Positions 28,293 to 39,003 of a stretch of 64,000 nucleotides of DNA are shown one piece after another (position 1 is the stretch's first letter; each line of letters begins with the position of its first letter). Origin of the DNA: Kluyveromyces lactis (taxonomy: Eukaryota > Ascomycota > Saccharomycetes > Saccharomycetales > Saccharomycetaceae). The stretch covers positions 2,356,001-2,420,000 of the forward strand of contig NC_006042.1 of assembly GCF_000002515.2 (NCBI RefSeq), read 5' to 3'. Made by a program: the position numbers and the translations under genes. Below the pieces are notes generated by a model. The model did no database searches, was not told where the DNA came from, and saw only the letters and a program-made list of their open reading frames with translations.

Positions 28293-30566
28293 ATGAGTAC
28301 AGATAACAGTAGGATTATATTTTTTATTATAATCCTTCTATTCTTCCTTTCTTCACCGAGTGGCGATGGTGTTACATCACAGTATGAATTTATTCAGCTA
28401 GAGACATTAAAGTCGCAACTCAAATACGAGTATGAAGTATTCCGTGAACTATCGTACGACCAAAACTTCAGAAATATAACGGGGCTCAAGCTTGCGTACC
28501 ATGACTCAAAGGAAAATCCCAACTTGAACGCTACCTATCCACTTCCACACAAGGATTACTCTTCTTGGAAACCTAACGAGAATTATATGATGTTACCTCA
28601 AGATATTATAGACAAAGTTCAGGATAATATATGGAACAGAAAACAAACTTTATTTCCTCCCAACATTACCAGTAATTTATATGGTAAAATCAATCTCACA
28701 GATAACAATAAATACACCAAGATTAAGATGCCTATTGCCAATTTTTTCGATCCTCCAGAATCCTTCCAGGACGAAAAGCCAGCAGATGGTGAACATTATT
28801 TGGCAGTTGATGAAAGGGGTGATGCTGGCAACCATGGAGAACTACACAATGTTTCTTGGAGTTATGGGATAGTTGATGTCAGTATCCAACATTTGGATTC
28901 TGTTGAGAACTCGTTGAGTTTGTCACCAGCTTCCATTTCAACGGGGGAATCACAGCTTGGAGAAGATGACAGCCATTGGAAGATTTTACATTTGAACGTC
29001 AACTTTTACAACAGAGAGGAGACAGAGAAGCATTCGTTATCTACTAAAGGTATCTATGACATATGGACTGGGAGAATTTTAATAATGTCTCAAAGTGCTA
29101 AGTTCCATTCTCTTTTCGCCTTCCCCCATTACTTGGCTAACACTGAGAAAGAGTTCAATCAAGTAAAAAGATTGATCGAAAAGTATTGGAATGCAACTAA
29201 CTATGCTGAATCATTAACCATGGCCAATCTACAGCATCTTTCAGATGAGGCTAACACGAAGTGTGAATATTTCGGGTTTTTACAACTAGAACCATGGGAT
29301 CAATTTACCCCAGACCAAATCAGAATGATAGATGAAGAATTGAAATGGCCATTGGGCAGACCAATTAATAGATCCAATTTACCGCCTATCCGATTGCATA
29401 ATGCTCTTCTCTATTCACCTGATTGTGGCTTGTCTTTGGAACTAGAGGATGTCCATGGACCGAGATATGAATTGCAGGTTAGAACAATCAGAATTCATTT
29501 ACTATTAGGTGTTTTGCTTTTCTTAGGGCAGATATATCTTTTGTTATGTCAAATGAATTTCACCAATACTCCAAGTTCAGTCAACAAAATCTCATATTGG
29601 TGCTTATTCATGATGAATCTAGTGGATGGATGCTTGGCTATGTTATACTTCCTTGCATCTCCGCTACTTCAAGAGCTTTATTTGCCCTTGTGTATCAGCG
29701 CATTTGCATGCTTTATTTTAGCGAGTGTTTTCGAAATTCGGTATATGATCTCGGTTTACGCTTCTCAAGTCAATGAACAAGGTGTGGGTATTTTGACGCT
29801 ACTTCGGGGGGGTTCTGAAGCAAATACCGTTGTAAACCGAGTCATACCAGACGAAGCATCCATCAGCAGCTCGTTATATGGTAGATTTTTTTTCACTTTG
29901 ATTGTCTCGATATTTATTCTACTTTCCTCATTAATATGGCCCAAGGAAATAAGAACTATATTTGAATATAGTGTACTTGTTGTACTCAACTCTTACTGGG
30001 TTCCACAAATATGCAGGAACGCTGTTAAGGGAAGCGATCCACGTCGCCGCCGCCAAAACGGATACCAATCACTCCAAAACGGTGATACCAATTGCATCCC
30101 TTTGCTTTGGTCTTTCATTATCGGAACATCTGTACTTAGACTTATTCCAATAGTCTACGTGTTTACATACCCTTCCAATGTTTTCCGTCATGATATAGAT
30201 GTTCGATTTGCTGTTCTACTTTCACTTTGGATGCTTTTCCAACTTCTCATCCTATATTCCCAAGATCTCCTTGGATCGAGATGGTTCCTACCACAGCATG
30301 TGATACCTGATGGATACCATTATCACAGACCAGTACCACAATCTATTTTAATGGAATATGGTTCACAAAACAATTGCTTTGTGTGTCCAATTTGTATGGT
30401 TGATGTTCCTGTTTACGTAGAAGAGACTGAAGAAACGCATAAGATTGATGCCCAGAGTTACATGATAACACCATGTTCACACATCTTCCACACCGAATGT
30501 TTAGAGAATTGGATGAGTTATAAGCTTCAGTGTCCTGTTTGTAGAGCACCTTTACCACCACTTTAG
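28293..30566 (+). CDS. TUL1: Golgi RING-H2 ubiquitin ligase Tul1
   Basis: The 757-residue product matches Tul1 (YKL034W, 758), the catalytic subunit of the Dsc-type E3 complex that ubiquitinates membrane proteins with exposed polar transmembrane residues in Golgi, endosome and vacuole membranes. It has an N-terminal hydrophobic signal/anchor (about 9-24), a large lumenal domain (about 25-400) with many N-x-S/T sites, and several transmembrane segments (about 402-660). The C-terminal RING-H2 (about 698-752) shows CPIC, CSHIFHTEC and CPVC as ligands. Length and domain order are as expected. Confidence 0.96.
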   Translation: MSTDNSRIIFFIIILLFFLSSPSGDGVTSQYEFIQLETLKSQLKYEYEVFRELSYDQNFRNITGLKLAYHDSKENPNLNATYPLPHKDYSSWKPNENYMMLPQDIIDKVQDNIWNRKQTLFPPNITSNLYGKINLTDNNKYTKIKMPIANFFDPPESFQDEKPADGEHYLAVDERGDAGNHGELHNVSWSYGIVDVSIQHLDSVENSLSLSPASISTGESQLGEDDSHWKILHLNVNFYNREETEKHSLSTKGIYDIWTGRILIMSQSAKFHSLFAFPHYLANTEKEFNQVKRLIEKYWNATNYAESLTMANLQHLSDEANTKCEYFGFLQLEPWDQFTPDQIRMIDEELKWPLGRPINRSNLPPIRLHNALLYSPDCGLSLELEDVHGPRYELQVRTIRIHLLLGVLLFLGQIYLLLCQMNFTNTPSSVNKISYWCLFMMNLVDGCLAMLYFLASPLLQELYLPLCISAFACFILASVFEIRYMISVYASQVNEQGVGILTLLRGGSEANTVVNRVIPDEASISSSLYGRFFFTLIVSIFILLSSLIWPKEIRTIFEYSVLVVLNSYWVPQICRNAVKGSDPRRRRQNGYQSLQNGDTNCIPLLWSFIIGTSVLRLIPIVYVFTYPSNVFRHDIDVRFAVLLSLWMLFQLLILYSQDLLGSRWFLPQHVIPDGYHYHRPVPQSILMEYGSQNNCFVCPICMVDVPVYVEETEETHKIDAQSYMITPCSHIFHTECLENWMSYKLQCPVCRAPLPPL

Positions 30567-30751
30567 AGGCCATTGCCATTATGTCGTAGCATGGACAGTG
30601 TCACGTTTGCAGCCTTTTCTATACGCAGTATAATTTTTAACCTTAAATTATGAAAATGACATTATGATTCATAACTTCAAATACTCACTTATCTTGCACA
30701 ACAACGAAGATAGGAAAAAGCAGAGAACAAGCACCACCAGTAATTGCAATC

Positions 30752-31554
30752 ATGACTATTAGGCATCCACAAAGGTATGAATGAGTATATCCTACTTATA
30801 CAATAATTTAATTCCTTTTAACCGGGCTGATACTAACTGATCGTATTGGATCTATATTTTTAGCGTCAAAGCATGCCTGTTCGACATGGATGGCTTGTTA
30901 ATAAACACCGAAGACATGTACACTGTTGCTATAAATAAGGTCTTGGAGGCACATGACAAAGGTACTATGTCTTGGGATCTGAAGTTGCAGTTGCAAGGTT
31001 TGCCTGGTCCAGAAGCTGGCCGTAAGGTTATTGAATATTATGATTTACCTTTGTCATTCGAAGAATTTGATACGTTGAATAGGAAACATCAGGCAATCCT
31101 GTGGCCAACGAGCAAATTTCTCCCTGGAACATTAGAGCTTATTGCTTACTTAAAGGAAAGGAACGTTCCAATTGCGCTCTGCACCTCTTCCACTGTAGAA
31201 AAGTTCCATCATAAAACTTCCCACCTTACTGAAGCTTTCAAAGCATTCGACGTTATAATTACTGGTGACGATCCCAGAATTCCAAAAGGCAGAGGTAAAC
31301 CTTTTCCAGATATCTGGCAACTGGGGTTGAAGGAATTAAATGCTAAATTCAACACAGATATTGAGAGTAACGAATGTCTAGTCTTTGAAGATGGTATTCC
31401 TGGGGTCAATGCTGGAAAGAGTTTTGGCGCATACGTCATCTGGGTCCCTCATAAAGATGCGATTGCGCTAGTCAAAGACCACAAAATATTAGGCGATAGA
31501 GGTGAAATGCTAGAATCTTTAGAACACTTTGACCGTTCCAAGTTTGGATTATAG
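30752..31554 (+). CDS. HAD-family phosphatase (YKL033W-A type) with a small intron
   Basis: The gene has two exons, 30752-30774 and 30864-31554, coding 237 residues. The spliced start MTIRHPQSVKACLFDMDG aligns with S. cerevisiae YKL033W-A (236 residues). Starting at the first ATG of the long frame (30886) would cut the catalytic motif I in half, because FDMDG has the nucleophile Asp15 and acid Asp17 split around the junction region. Motif II is LCTSS, the motif III Lys lies in KGRGKPFPD, and motif IV is FEDGIPGV. These place it with beta-phosphoglucomutase-like/pseudouridine-5'-phosphatase-type HADs; the substrate is not known. It is followed by convergent PRS3. Confidence 0.93.
30775..30863 (+). 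other. Spliceosomal intron in the HAD phosphatase gene
   Basis: The 89-nt intron has a 5' site GTATGA (a variant of GTATGT), an exact branch point TACTAAC at 30831-30837, and a 3' TAG at 30861-30863, 26 nt after the branch-point motif. Splicing joins CAAAG to CGTC and restores the frame into ACLFDMDG. Confidence 0.92.
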
Positions 31555-31820
31555 TTAAGTAAAAGAGAGTACATATGTCTTAACTGGATTTCAGACAAAG
31601 GCATAGTTAATACTCGAAGTACTTTTTTGAATAGAGAGATTAAATAATGTCTTCTTATAAGTTACTACGAACTTAGTTGACTTACCGTCATGGGATATAT
31701 GTTACATCGACGCCTTGTTATTGCTTATAGTGGAGGAATGAAAAGAGTAAACGTTCAGTGAACGTGAGTCAATCGGCAAACAGGACAGCCAGTTGGATGA
31801 GTTAATTTAACAGTGAATCA

Positions 31821-32783
31821 TCAGAGAGGGTAGTTCTTGAACAAATATGAAATACTTTCACCGTTGTGCAAACGACGAATAGCTTCTGCAAGCACTGAAG
31901 AGATATCAATTGCATCCAATTTTGGACAACGTAGCATCTTTTCTTCGAAAGGAACAGTATTTGTGCAAACTACTCTATCAAGTTTTGAGTGGTTAATGTT
32001 TTCAATAGCTTTGCCAGATAGAATGCCGTGGGTAACGATAGCAATGACGGACTTGGCTTTGTTTTCCAACAGAACTTCTGCAGCCTTAGCCAAAGTACCA
32101 CATGTATCAGCCATATCATCAACAATGATACAAATCTTGTCTGAGACGTCACCAACAAGGACCATTCTTGAAACTTCATTAGCGCGAGCTCTTTCCTTAT
32201 GAATCAAGGCAAAGTTCAAATCCAAACGGTCGGCCAAACCAGCGGCACGTTTGGCACCACCAGCATCCGGGGAGATAATGATAGCTTCTTTGAAGTTAAC
32301 ATTTTCCTTAATATATCTTACAACTGAAGGCTCAGCATATAAGTTATCTACTGGAACATCAAAGAACCCTTGTATTTGAGAAGCGTGCAAGTCCATGGTG
32401 ATGACATGGTCACAACCAGCAGTGGTCAGCATGTCAGCCATCAACTTAGCAGTAATTGGAGCACGAGACTTATCCTTTCTATCCTGTCTAGCGTATGGGA
32501 AATTTGGAATAATAGCTGTAATTCTTCTAGCAGACGCGGTCTTTGATGCATTAATCATTATTAATAGCTCAAGGACACGATCATTCACATCACCAGATCC
32601 GATCTGTGTAACAATGAAGATATCTTGGTCTCTAACAGATTCACCAATGGAAAAAGATACTTCGCCGCTGGGATCCCTCTTCAACTTACAATTTGTAAGC
32701 TTCAAACCTAACCTCTTAGCAACTAACTCGGCTAGGTTACGATGCACATCGGGAGCCAAAAGCTTGATAGAATTGGTTGCCAT
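31821..32783 (-). CDS. PRS3: Ribose-phosphate pyrophosphokinase subunit Prs3
   Basis: The 320-residue product equals Prs3 (YHL011C) in length. It makes phosphoribosyl pyrophosphate from ribose-5-phosphate and ATP for nucleotide, His and Trp synthesis; yeast Prs1-Prs3 pairs also affect cell-wall integrity. Visible motifs are [19 protein letters not shown] (about 38-56), [17 protein letters not shown] (about 93-109), the divalent-cation loop [13 protein letters not shown] (about 129-141), and the PRPP-binding loop [14 protein letters not shown] (about 212-225). It reads with no gaps against the family. PRS3 and the downstream HAD gene converge. Confidence 0.97.
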   Translation of the reverse strand: MATNSIKLLAPDVHRNLAELVAKRLGLKLTNCKLKRDPSGEVSFSIGESVRDQDIFIVTQIGSGDVNDRVLELLIMINASKTASARRITAIIPNFPYARQDRKDKSRAPITAKLMADMLTTAGCDHVITMDLHASQIQGFFDVPVDNLYAEPSVVRYIKENVNFKEAIIISPDAGGAKRAAGLADRLDLNFALIHKERARANEVSRMVLVGDVSDKICIIVDDMADTCGTLAKAAEVLLENKAKSVIAIVTHGILSGKAIENINHSKLDRVVCTNTVPFEEKMLRCPKLDAIDISSVLAEAIRRLHNGESISYLFKNYPL

Positions 32784-33225
32784 TTTCTTATCAGTATTGA
32801 AAAGTGTTTAAATGATGTGTTTGTTATAACAGTTTGCTTATTTTTCTTCACAAAACTGAAGTACGAGGGGGTATGTGAATCGAATCAGGAGCACAAACGA
32901 AGCAGATTACCTAGTTCAAGCCAAAACCAAACCTGCCTATTTCCTCCCAACTTCAAACATCTTCATCTTAAGTCTTTTCATCAAAAAACCTTTCTTTGGC
33001 ATCCGGAACTTCTTTTAGATGAGGAAAAAATTTTCCTTTCTTTTTCATGATTGGAAGAGAAAGACTCTTTGGTTGGCTAAGGAAGACTCAGTTTCATTGT
33101 GGAAATATTGCCGGTATAAATGGCGTAGGAAGTCGAGATTTTGACATGCAAGAATCAATTATTGAACTTTAAATATTCTATCTAGAAAGCTGCACATACA
33201 AGGCCTAATTGTAGTAATTTGCTTA
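32784..33225. other. PRS3 promoter / ETP1 3' region
   Basis: This 442-bp gap lies between two minus-strand genes. It has poly(T)-type tracts near 33026-33048 and nothing recognisable beyond promoter and terminator. Confidence 0.45.
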
Positions 33226-34779
33226 TCATATTTTGGGTATTTTCGGAATCTTCTTCTTCTTTTTCTTCTTGTTCTTAGCACTGGAAGATGCTTCGGAACC
33301 TGGAGGAGGTTGAAGCACTAACGTTGCATTTTGAAGCTCTGAATCCTCTGCAAACTTTTCCTGGGATTCAAAATGGAACATCAAGTCTTGAATTTGTGAC
33401 TGCAATTCTTGATTTTCATCCTGTAGTTTCTGTTTCTCTAGGCTAAATTTTTCCATCTGTTTAGTTAAATGATCTAAGTTTTGTTGAAGTCCGGAGTTGA
33501 GCAGCATTTCTTCCTTAAGCCGATTTTTCATTTCTTGCATACTTTCTTCAACGAGTTTCTTTAACTGTTTGTGATCATCTTTTTGTCTACTGACTTGCAT
33601 ATCAGACTCGAGCGATTTCACTCTTTCATGCATATTGTAAATTTGTCCCTCGTAATACTCACGCTGAGATTCTAACTGAGACAAAAGTACTTGAACGTAT
33701 TCCAAATGATACTCTTTATTCCTTTTCGTATTACTCCCGTCATGAGATTCACCCACCTCCACCAACTTTCCGTCGATCTCATTTTGAACAATCCGATGGA
33801 CGTAATTATCCCCCGCATAATCCCATACCCGTTTTGTTGTCAAATCCATTGCAAAACAATGGTTCGATTGTTCGTAATGGCATATTGCATGTTGAGAATT
33901 ATAACGACCACATCCAAGATGTCCACAAATTAGACAGATCCAAAGATTGTTCGTTTCACCGCATTCTAGACAACGCGGCAGTGGTTCATTATTAACATCT
34001 TTTAACTGTGAGTATCTGCAGACAGGGCAATTACCGTTTTTCCATTGATCTAGGCACTTACAATGGAACGTATGTTGACAAGGGGTTGTGACTAATCCAG
34101 TAACTTCGCTGTCTAATTTTTCTAGGCAAACAGGACACATAGGTAGTTCTATTAAACCATCAGATTGTTCTGAACTACTCTGAGTAAACGGATATTTTAA
34201 CATGTAGGGGAGAGCATCTTTATCTTCACTAAACATTCCTTGATGAAATATAAGCTCCTTAATTGCTACCACATGACATGTTTCTGGATCAATTTCATTG
34301 AACTTCTTCCCATCGAAGAGCTTCTGAAACTCTTTCGCCAAGCTTTGTTCCTTAAATTTCATCAAAAGCATAAACCGTCCTTTTTCCTTGTTCATTTTTA
34401 TTAATTGTAAATGCGTCACTTGATTGGTTGTTTCTTCTCCAATAAACCATCCCAATAGTCTGTTTATGGTCAAGTAGTTTGGAATAAATAGTATGGCTAG
34501 CATCCTTCCATCACCTAATTCCCGGTAGAGTTCTTTATCATCAAAGGTACCAACTGATGCGTGGCCATTCTTGAAAAGCCGTATAATACCATGGCCACAC
34601 CATTCGGATTCGATGGAAACTTTGTTACTACAAGAATGTAAACTTAGCATTGGAATATGGTTCCAACTCTGTTCAATACGAGAATCAGTCTTCCGCTCAA
34701 AAGTCAATTTGCCAGACTTAAAAAACTTATAACAATCGTCTAGACTTTCTGTTACCTCGATAAGTAATGTATATTCCAT
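33226..34779 (-). CDS. ETP1: BRAP2-type RING/UBP-zinc-finger protein Etp1
   Basis: The product is 517 residues from the ATG at 34779 (upstream in-frame TTG only). The order of domains is that of human BRAP2 and yeast Etp1 (YHL010C): a BRAP2 RNA-recognition-like domain (about 70-185), a RING-H2 (about 213-255: CPVC, CQHTFHCKC, CPVC), a UBP zinc finger (about 262-330: CLECG, CLICG, GCGRY, HCFAMD), a long coiled coil (about 355-475), and a Lys-rich tail. Etp1 binds ubiquitin and is needed for adaptation to ethanol and for Nha1 turnover in S. cerevisiae. It is shorter than Sc Etp1 (585), mainly at the N-terminus. Confidence 0.94.
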   Translation of the reverse strand: MEYTLLIEVTESLDDCYKFFKSGKLTFERKTDSRIEQSWNHIPMLSLHSCSNKVSIESEWCGHGIIRLFKNGHASVGTFDDKELYRELGDGRMLAILFIPNYLTINRLLGWFIGEETTNQVTHLQLIKMNKEKGRFMLLMKFKEQSLAKEFQKLFDGKKFNEIDPETCHVVAIKELIFHQGMFSEDKDALPYMLKYPFTQSSSEQSDGLIELPMCPVCLEKLDSEVTGLVTTPCQHTFHCKCLDQWKNGNCPVCRYSQLKDVNNEPLPRCLECGETNNLWICLICGHLGCGRYNSQHAICHYEQSNHCFAMDLTTKRVWDYAGDNYVHRIVQNEIDGKLVEVGESHDGSNTKRNKEYHLEYVQVLLSQLESQREYYEGQIYNMHERVKSLESDMQVSRQKDDHKQLKKLVEESMQEMKNRLKEEMLLNSGLQQNLDHLTKQMEKFSLEKQKLQDENQELQSQIQDLMFHFESQEKFAEDSELQNATLVLQPPPGSEASSSAKNKKKKKKKIPKIPKI

Positions 34780-35114
34780 ATGGATTATTCTTAGACCCGA
34801 CAGGTAACTAGTAGGCAAAATGTAAAGTTTTCTGGTTGTACGAAGGTTCGCCTCTTGGCGTCATATTAGCTGTTGCCAGTAGTCATCTCATCCCTAGGAA
34901 TATCAACAATCGGGATGAGAACCTGCCAAAGGAAGAATGGAAAAAAAAACGATCACGTGATTTTAATGATATACTTAAGCCTTCTCAATGAAATGCATCT
35001 TTTACGCGATGATCTGCCTTATTCTCGAAATATATGTTAAACATAACGAGTTACCGTCACAGCTTTTTGACATAGCATAAAAATATATCATCAGAAGCCG
35101 CTTGAGATACTACT
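34780..35114. other. Divergent promoter region, ETP1 / TTI1
   Basis: This is a 335-bp gap. ATCACGTGAT (34952-34961) is a perfect palindromic Cbf1/CDEI-type site. There is no AT-rich CDEII or CDEIII partner, so it reads as a promoter element and not a centromere. Confidence 0.55.
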
Positions 35115-38100
35115 ATGTTTACACAAGGTCAGCATGTTCGGTCAGAACATGCAGGAACTAAAGATGAAGCCTTTGGAAAGATAAAACCAATCTGTGTGAG
35201 ACTCTCCCAAGTTACCTTCAGGAAAGATGAGCTACTCATATTACAGGATCCGCAGTTAAAACAGTTACTACAAGATTTGATTCAAAACTTAGATATCCTT
35301 ATAACTAAGCACAAATCGCTTTCAGGGAGGTTTGGAGACTATGTGTTTGTGCCTATCTCTGCAATGTTGAAAACGTGTAAATCACTTCCGGACCCAATTG
35401 CAACATTAGTATTCGAAATTTTGGCGAGAATAATAGACGTTTCGTGGAGTTTACCGGCGACAGTGGATCGGAACACATTCTCGCAGCTTCTTTCCCTATC
35501 AACCTTTCTAATATCTACCGATCTAGAAAATGTCAACCTTCCCAATAAACCAGACGAATTCAAGATTGCTTCCATCAGACTTTTAAGAGTTTTGTATTCC
35601 ACAGCAGCTTTCAAGGAATGGGATGCAAATATGCTCCCAGCAATTGCACACTCAATCACCATTTTGTTAACATTATTAGAAAATAGCAATATGTCAATCC
35701 AGTTAGAGAGCTCAAAAACACTAAGATTACTGTACAGAGTAATAAATGACGGAGAAATGTTAAGTAATGTGGTTCCCGGAAATGTCTCTACATTTGCTAA
35801 GATTCTCTCTCGTCCAGGGTTGACTACTCATGTGAAAGTGGCAAGTGATGTATTATCGACTATGTCAGAACTATTGTGTATGGTATATGGTGACTCTTCT
35901 TTGGAAACTTTCATCAAAACGTCTACAGGAAATACTGCTGTTGAAGTAAAAAATCCAGGAAAGCACAGAACTACCAAATGGTTAAATGCCACATCAATTC
36001 AATTGAAACGCGCACTTGAACCCACCTTTTCAAAGCTCACTAAAAGGAATAATGAAAAACTGAATGGTGAACTATTTGAAGCTTGTGTTCTACTACTTAA
36101 TAAATGCCATAATTCACTTTATGGGTGCAGAGAAGTTATACTAAAGACGGCTCTTACAGTAGCAAGGGATAACGTCTTTGCATTAGAAAGATTCAAGAAC
36201 GATATTGCAGCATTCATGAGAGATAACAATATTCAGGTCGAAACAAACTTCGAAGAAATCAACCAATATAATATTGTGAATAATGCATTAAGAATTTTGG
36301 ATACAGATCAGCTTGAGGAATATCAAATATCAAAAACTGTTGCTTATGGAATATATGACTCTTTGAAAACCCATTTGTTGAGTTTAGACAAAACAGAGAA
36401 CATTAATTTAATTAAGGTTACCAGTTCAGAGGTAAACTACTTGGTAACATCGGGATCTCTTAATAATTCTGAAGTTTCCATAATTCCGAAAATATCATCT
36501 ACAGCGTACGAAAATGTTACAAATATTTTACTGCAACTAGGATCCAAGATGAGCGCCTCTTCAATACAAGAACAAATCATTGAGTTTCTTTCAATAGAAT
36601 CAGATGTCTTAAAAAACTCAAACGAAGCTCTTTGGATAGCTTCAACTTTATTAACAGGGTATAAAAACACTGACATAAGTGATTTTCTTGCGCATGATTC
36701 AGACCCAATCTCCTGCCAATATGACATTATAGAAATGGCAAATGAGCGGGTATCAATTTTATCGAATCAAACGGAACTAAACGAGTTGCAGCGCACCAAT
36801 TTGACTATGAATTTGTTTGCTATGAAACAAATGATTATTCTAATGGGTAAAGATTTCAAAGATGAAATGTTAGATTACATCTATAATGTCATTGAATGTT
36901 TCGCAAGCGATGATGAGAACACAAGATTCATTTCGGGAAATATTCTTCAATATTTGGCCAATGAATTCTACCAGGGTGCAATGCTAAATTTGTTTCAAGA
37001 TAATGTTAATTACATAATTGACGGAATCTCAGTTAGACTTGACAATTGTCTATTCCATCGTGCATATATGGTTCTTCGTGTAGTGATAAAGGTTTCTGGA
37101 TACGATCTTGTGGAACGTTTGAATGATATCCTAGAGAAGCTATTTTGGATGTTAGGATATTATCATGGATACGATGACCTCTGCACTGTACTATTGAACT
37201 TATTCATAGAGATTTCATACAAGATACAATACACTTTCTTGAGCAAATCGAGCGGACAATCTATCGAGATCAAAACCTGGAACCAGGATTCCTTCAAGCC
37301 ATGGGGTATGTCTAATATCGAACAAGTATTAAATGTATTGGATCAGGAGAAAACTGCTGCAGATGATTATGGTAGCATTGCTGAGGTAGAACCACCTGAA
37401 CAGACGGCCGAGGAGTTTTTCAAGGAAAGGTTTGAAAAGGATAGCGATGACGAAGATGAAGACGAAGAAGATGCTGTATCGGAGAACAATTCCTCGGTGA
37501 ATAATGGGGAGGCGAAAGATGAGATGAAATGGGAGTCCCCAATATCAAGGGATGCCTATATGTTACTTTTAAGGTTTTGGACGTACGCAGACAGGCTCTT
37601 AACACATTCATCGCGTTCCGTGAGAAATAAATGCTTAGATCTACTTCTCTTACTATGTCCCATGCTCTCTACACAGCAGGCGGTCTTTTTACCAAACGTT
37701 GCCAAAGTCTGGGATATCGTTGTACGGTCAGCCATCTCCGAGGATCTCGCACAAGTTGGTAGAAGTTACGAACTTTTAAACTCTTTGGTTTTACACACTG
37801 ATTCCTTCCTCATGAAAAGGGTACTAGATATGTGGAAACTCTTTTCTGCAAGGGACACCATGGTATCCAAAATGCTTTCTCCAATTTCCAAATCTACTAG
37901 AGTCCACACAACGAACACTTTGCAACTACAAGCATACCTTCGTTGCAGCAAATTGCTTATAACGTGTATGAACCAATTCGGGCTACAATTACCGGACCAT
38001 ATAACCATAGAGATGTGCAAGTGTTTACAATCATTACCCAAAGACAACAACAGTTGCAGCCCCACTCAAATTGAATCGAAGCACGTGACCAACATTCTTC

Positions 38101-38126
38101 TCTTACTAAATCTAAGATCACAATGA
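35115..38126 (+). CDS. TTI1: TTT complex subunit Tti1
   Basis: The 1003-residue product is all-helical and HEAT-like throughout, matching Tti1 (YKL033W, 1038). Tti1, with Tel2 and Tti2, forms the Hsp90 co-chaperone complex that folds PI3K-like kinases (Tor1/2, Mec1, Tel1, Tra1). I see an acidic linker at about 775-800 (DSDDEDEDEEDAVSENN) followed by the conserved C-terminal helices (RSVRNKCLDLL near 837). The opening LSQVTFRKDE leads straight into the first HEAT helix, supporting the start. It lies divergent from ETP1. Confidence 0.93.
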   Translation: MFTQGQHVRSEHAGTKDEAFGKIKPICVRLSQVTFRKDELLILQDPQLKQLLQDLIQNLDILITKHKSLSGRFGDYVFVPISAMLKTCKSLPDPIATLVFEILARIIDVSWSLPATVDRNTFSQLLSLSTFLISTDLENVNLPNKPDEFKIASIRLLRVLYSTAAFKEWDANMLPAIAHSITILLTLLENSNMSIQLESSKTLRLLYRVINDGEMLSNVVPGNVSTFAKILSRPGLTTHVKVASDVLSTMSELLCMVYGDSSLETFIKTSTGNTAVEVKNPGKHRTTKWLNATSIQLKRALEPTFSKLTKRNNEKLNGELFEACVLLLNKCHNSLYGCREVILKTALTVARDNVFALERFKNDIAAFMRDNNIQVETNFEEINQYNIVNNALRILDTDQLEEYQISKTVAYGIYDSLKTHLLSLDKTENINLIKVTSSEVNYLVTSGSLNNSEVSIIPKISSTAYENVTNILLQLGSKMSASSIQEQIIEFLSIESDVLKNSNEALWIASTLLTGYKNTDISDFLAHDSDPISCQYDIIEMANERVSILSNQTELNELQRTNLTMNLFAMKQMIILMGKDFKDEMLDYIYNVIECFASDDENTRFISGNILQYLANEFYQGAMLNLFQDNVNYIIDGISVRLDNCLFHRAYMVLRVVIKVSGYDLVERLNDILEKLFWMLGYYHGYDDLCTVLLNLFIEISYKIQYTFLSKSSGQSIEIKTWNQDSFKPWGMSNIEQVLNVLDQEKTAADDYGSIAEVEPPEQTAEEFFKERFEKDSDDEDEDEEDAVSENNSSVNNGEAKDEMKWESPISRDAYMLLLRFWTYADRLLTHSSRSVRNKCLDLLLLLCPMLSTQQAVFLPNVAKVWDIVVRSAISEDLAQVGRSYELLNSLVLHTDSFLMKRVLDMWKLFSARDTMVSKMLSPISKSTRVHTTNTLQLQAYLRCSKLLITCMNQFGLQLPDHITIEMCKCLQSLPKDNNSCSPTQIESKHVTNILLLLNLRSQ

Positions 38127-39003
38127 GCGGTAAGCCCGTTAGAAATAAATTACCCGGATTTGTACTGTCATTTGGACCTTTATTTTTGACACACGAAGAG
38201 GCAGGAAGAAAACAGGACAAACCGGACTGCGGAAAATACCGAAAAAGGAAACAGCCGGCTTTGTATTGATTTTTAATTTCTTCTCTCATCTCCGCAGCTT
38301 TTTCTGCCTGGACGGCCATGATTATAAACTCACTCGGCAAGGAAGGTTTCTCACCGTGCTCCTCATTCACCCCACCATGAACTGAGGGACACACGCATCA
38401 ACTGAGTCTGTTATGAGACTGTAGTTCGGTTCCATTTATTATCGGAATCTGATAGCTTCGAGCTGCTTTAAAAGATATACGTTTATATATATACATATAT
38501 GATCTATCTTTTTATGATCGTTCATCTGGCAAGGAAATAGGTGGAGTACGGATAGGAACAATTCAAGAATTGATGAATTAAACTTGAGAGTAAAATACTT
38601 TGAACTAAGCTAGTGTTAATCTCAATATAGTTGATATACGCTACCATCGTCGAGGCACCTCAGCATTGCATTTACCGAGTCATTTATCATTGCTATTCAG
38701 TTTTTCATATTCCAATTCTGTCTACTTTCCCTTGAATTTGTGTCTCATTTAGACTTTTCTCCCAAATTTCATCTCATCGCTTAGTGTTACCATTACATTA
38801 TCGGACAGGTTTTTGTTCTTTCCACAATAATATAAGAACATTTTCCAATATTAAGGTCAATATAAGTAGTGCAGCTTAGAGGTTTTATACTGAGGTAGGT
38901 CTTGCGCGCTCGAAAGGCATTATTTTTTCTGACCATAACCGTAAGAGGCAGCTTGTGTACTCAAATCCTATATTGTCACTGTTGAAGTGCACATTTAACG
39001 ACC
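38127..39003. other. TTI1 3' region and transporter promoter
   Basis: This 877-bp gap has an AT-repeat-like stretch at 38480-38504 (tatata/catata) and no ORF or RNA gene I can support. A TTGATGA near 38570 lacks a matching D box. Long upstream regions suit a regulated transporter. Confidence 0.45.

Noticed and set aside
34952-34961. ATCACGTGAT as a centromere CDEI element
   Set aside because: No long AT-rich CDEII and no CDEIII-like TTCCGAA motif follows on either side; it is a promoter-type Cbf1 site.
38570-38620. TTGATGA as a snoRNA C box upstream of the FNT-type transporter
   Set aside because: The purine at the first C-box position is missing, no D box lies within 150 nt, and there is no terminal stem.
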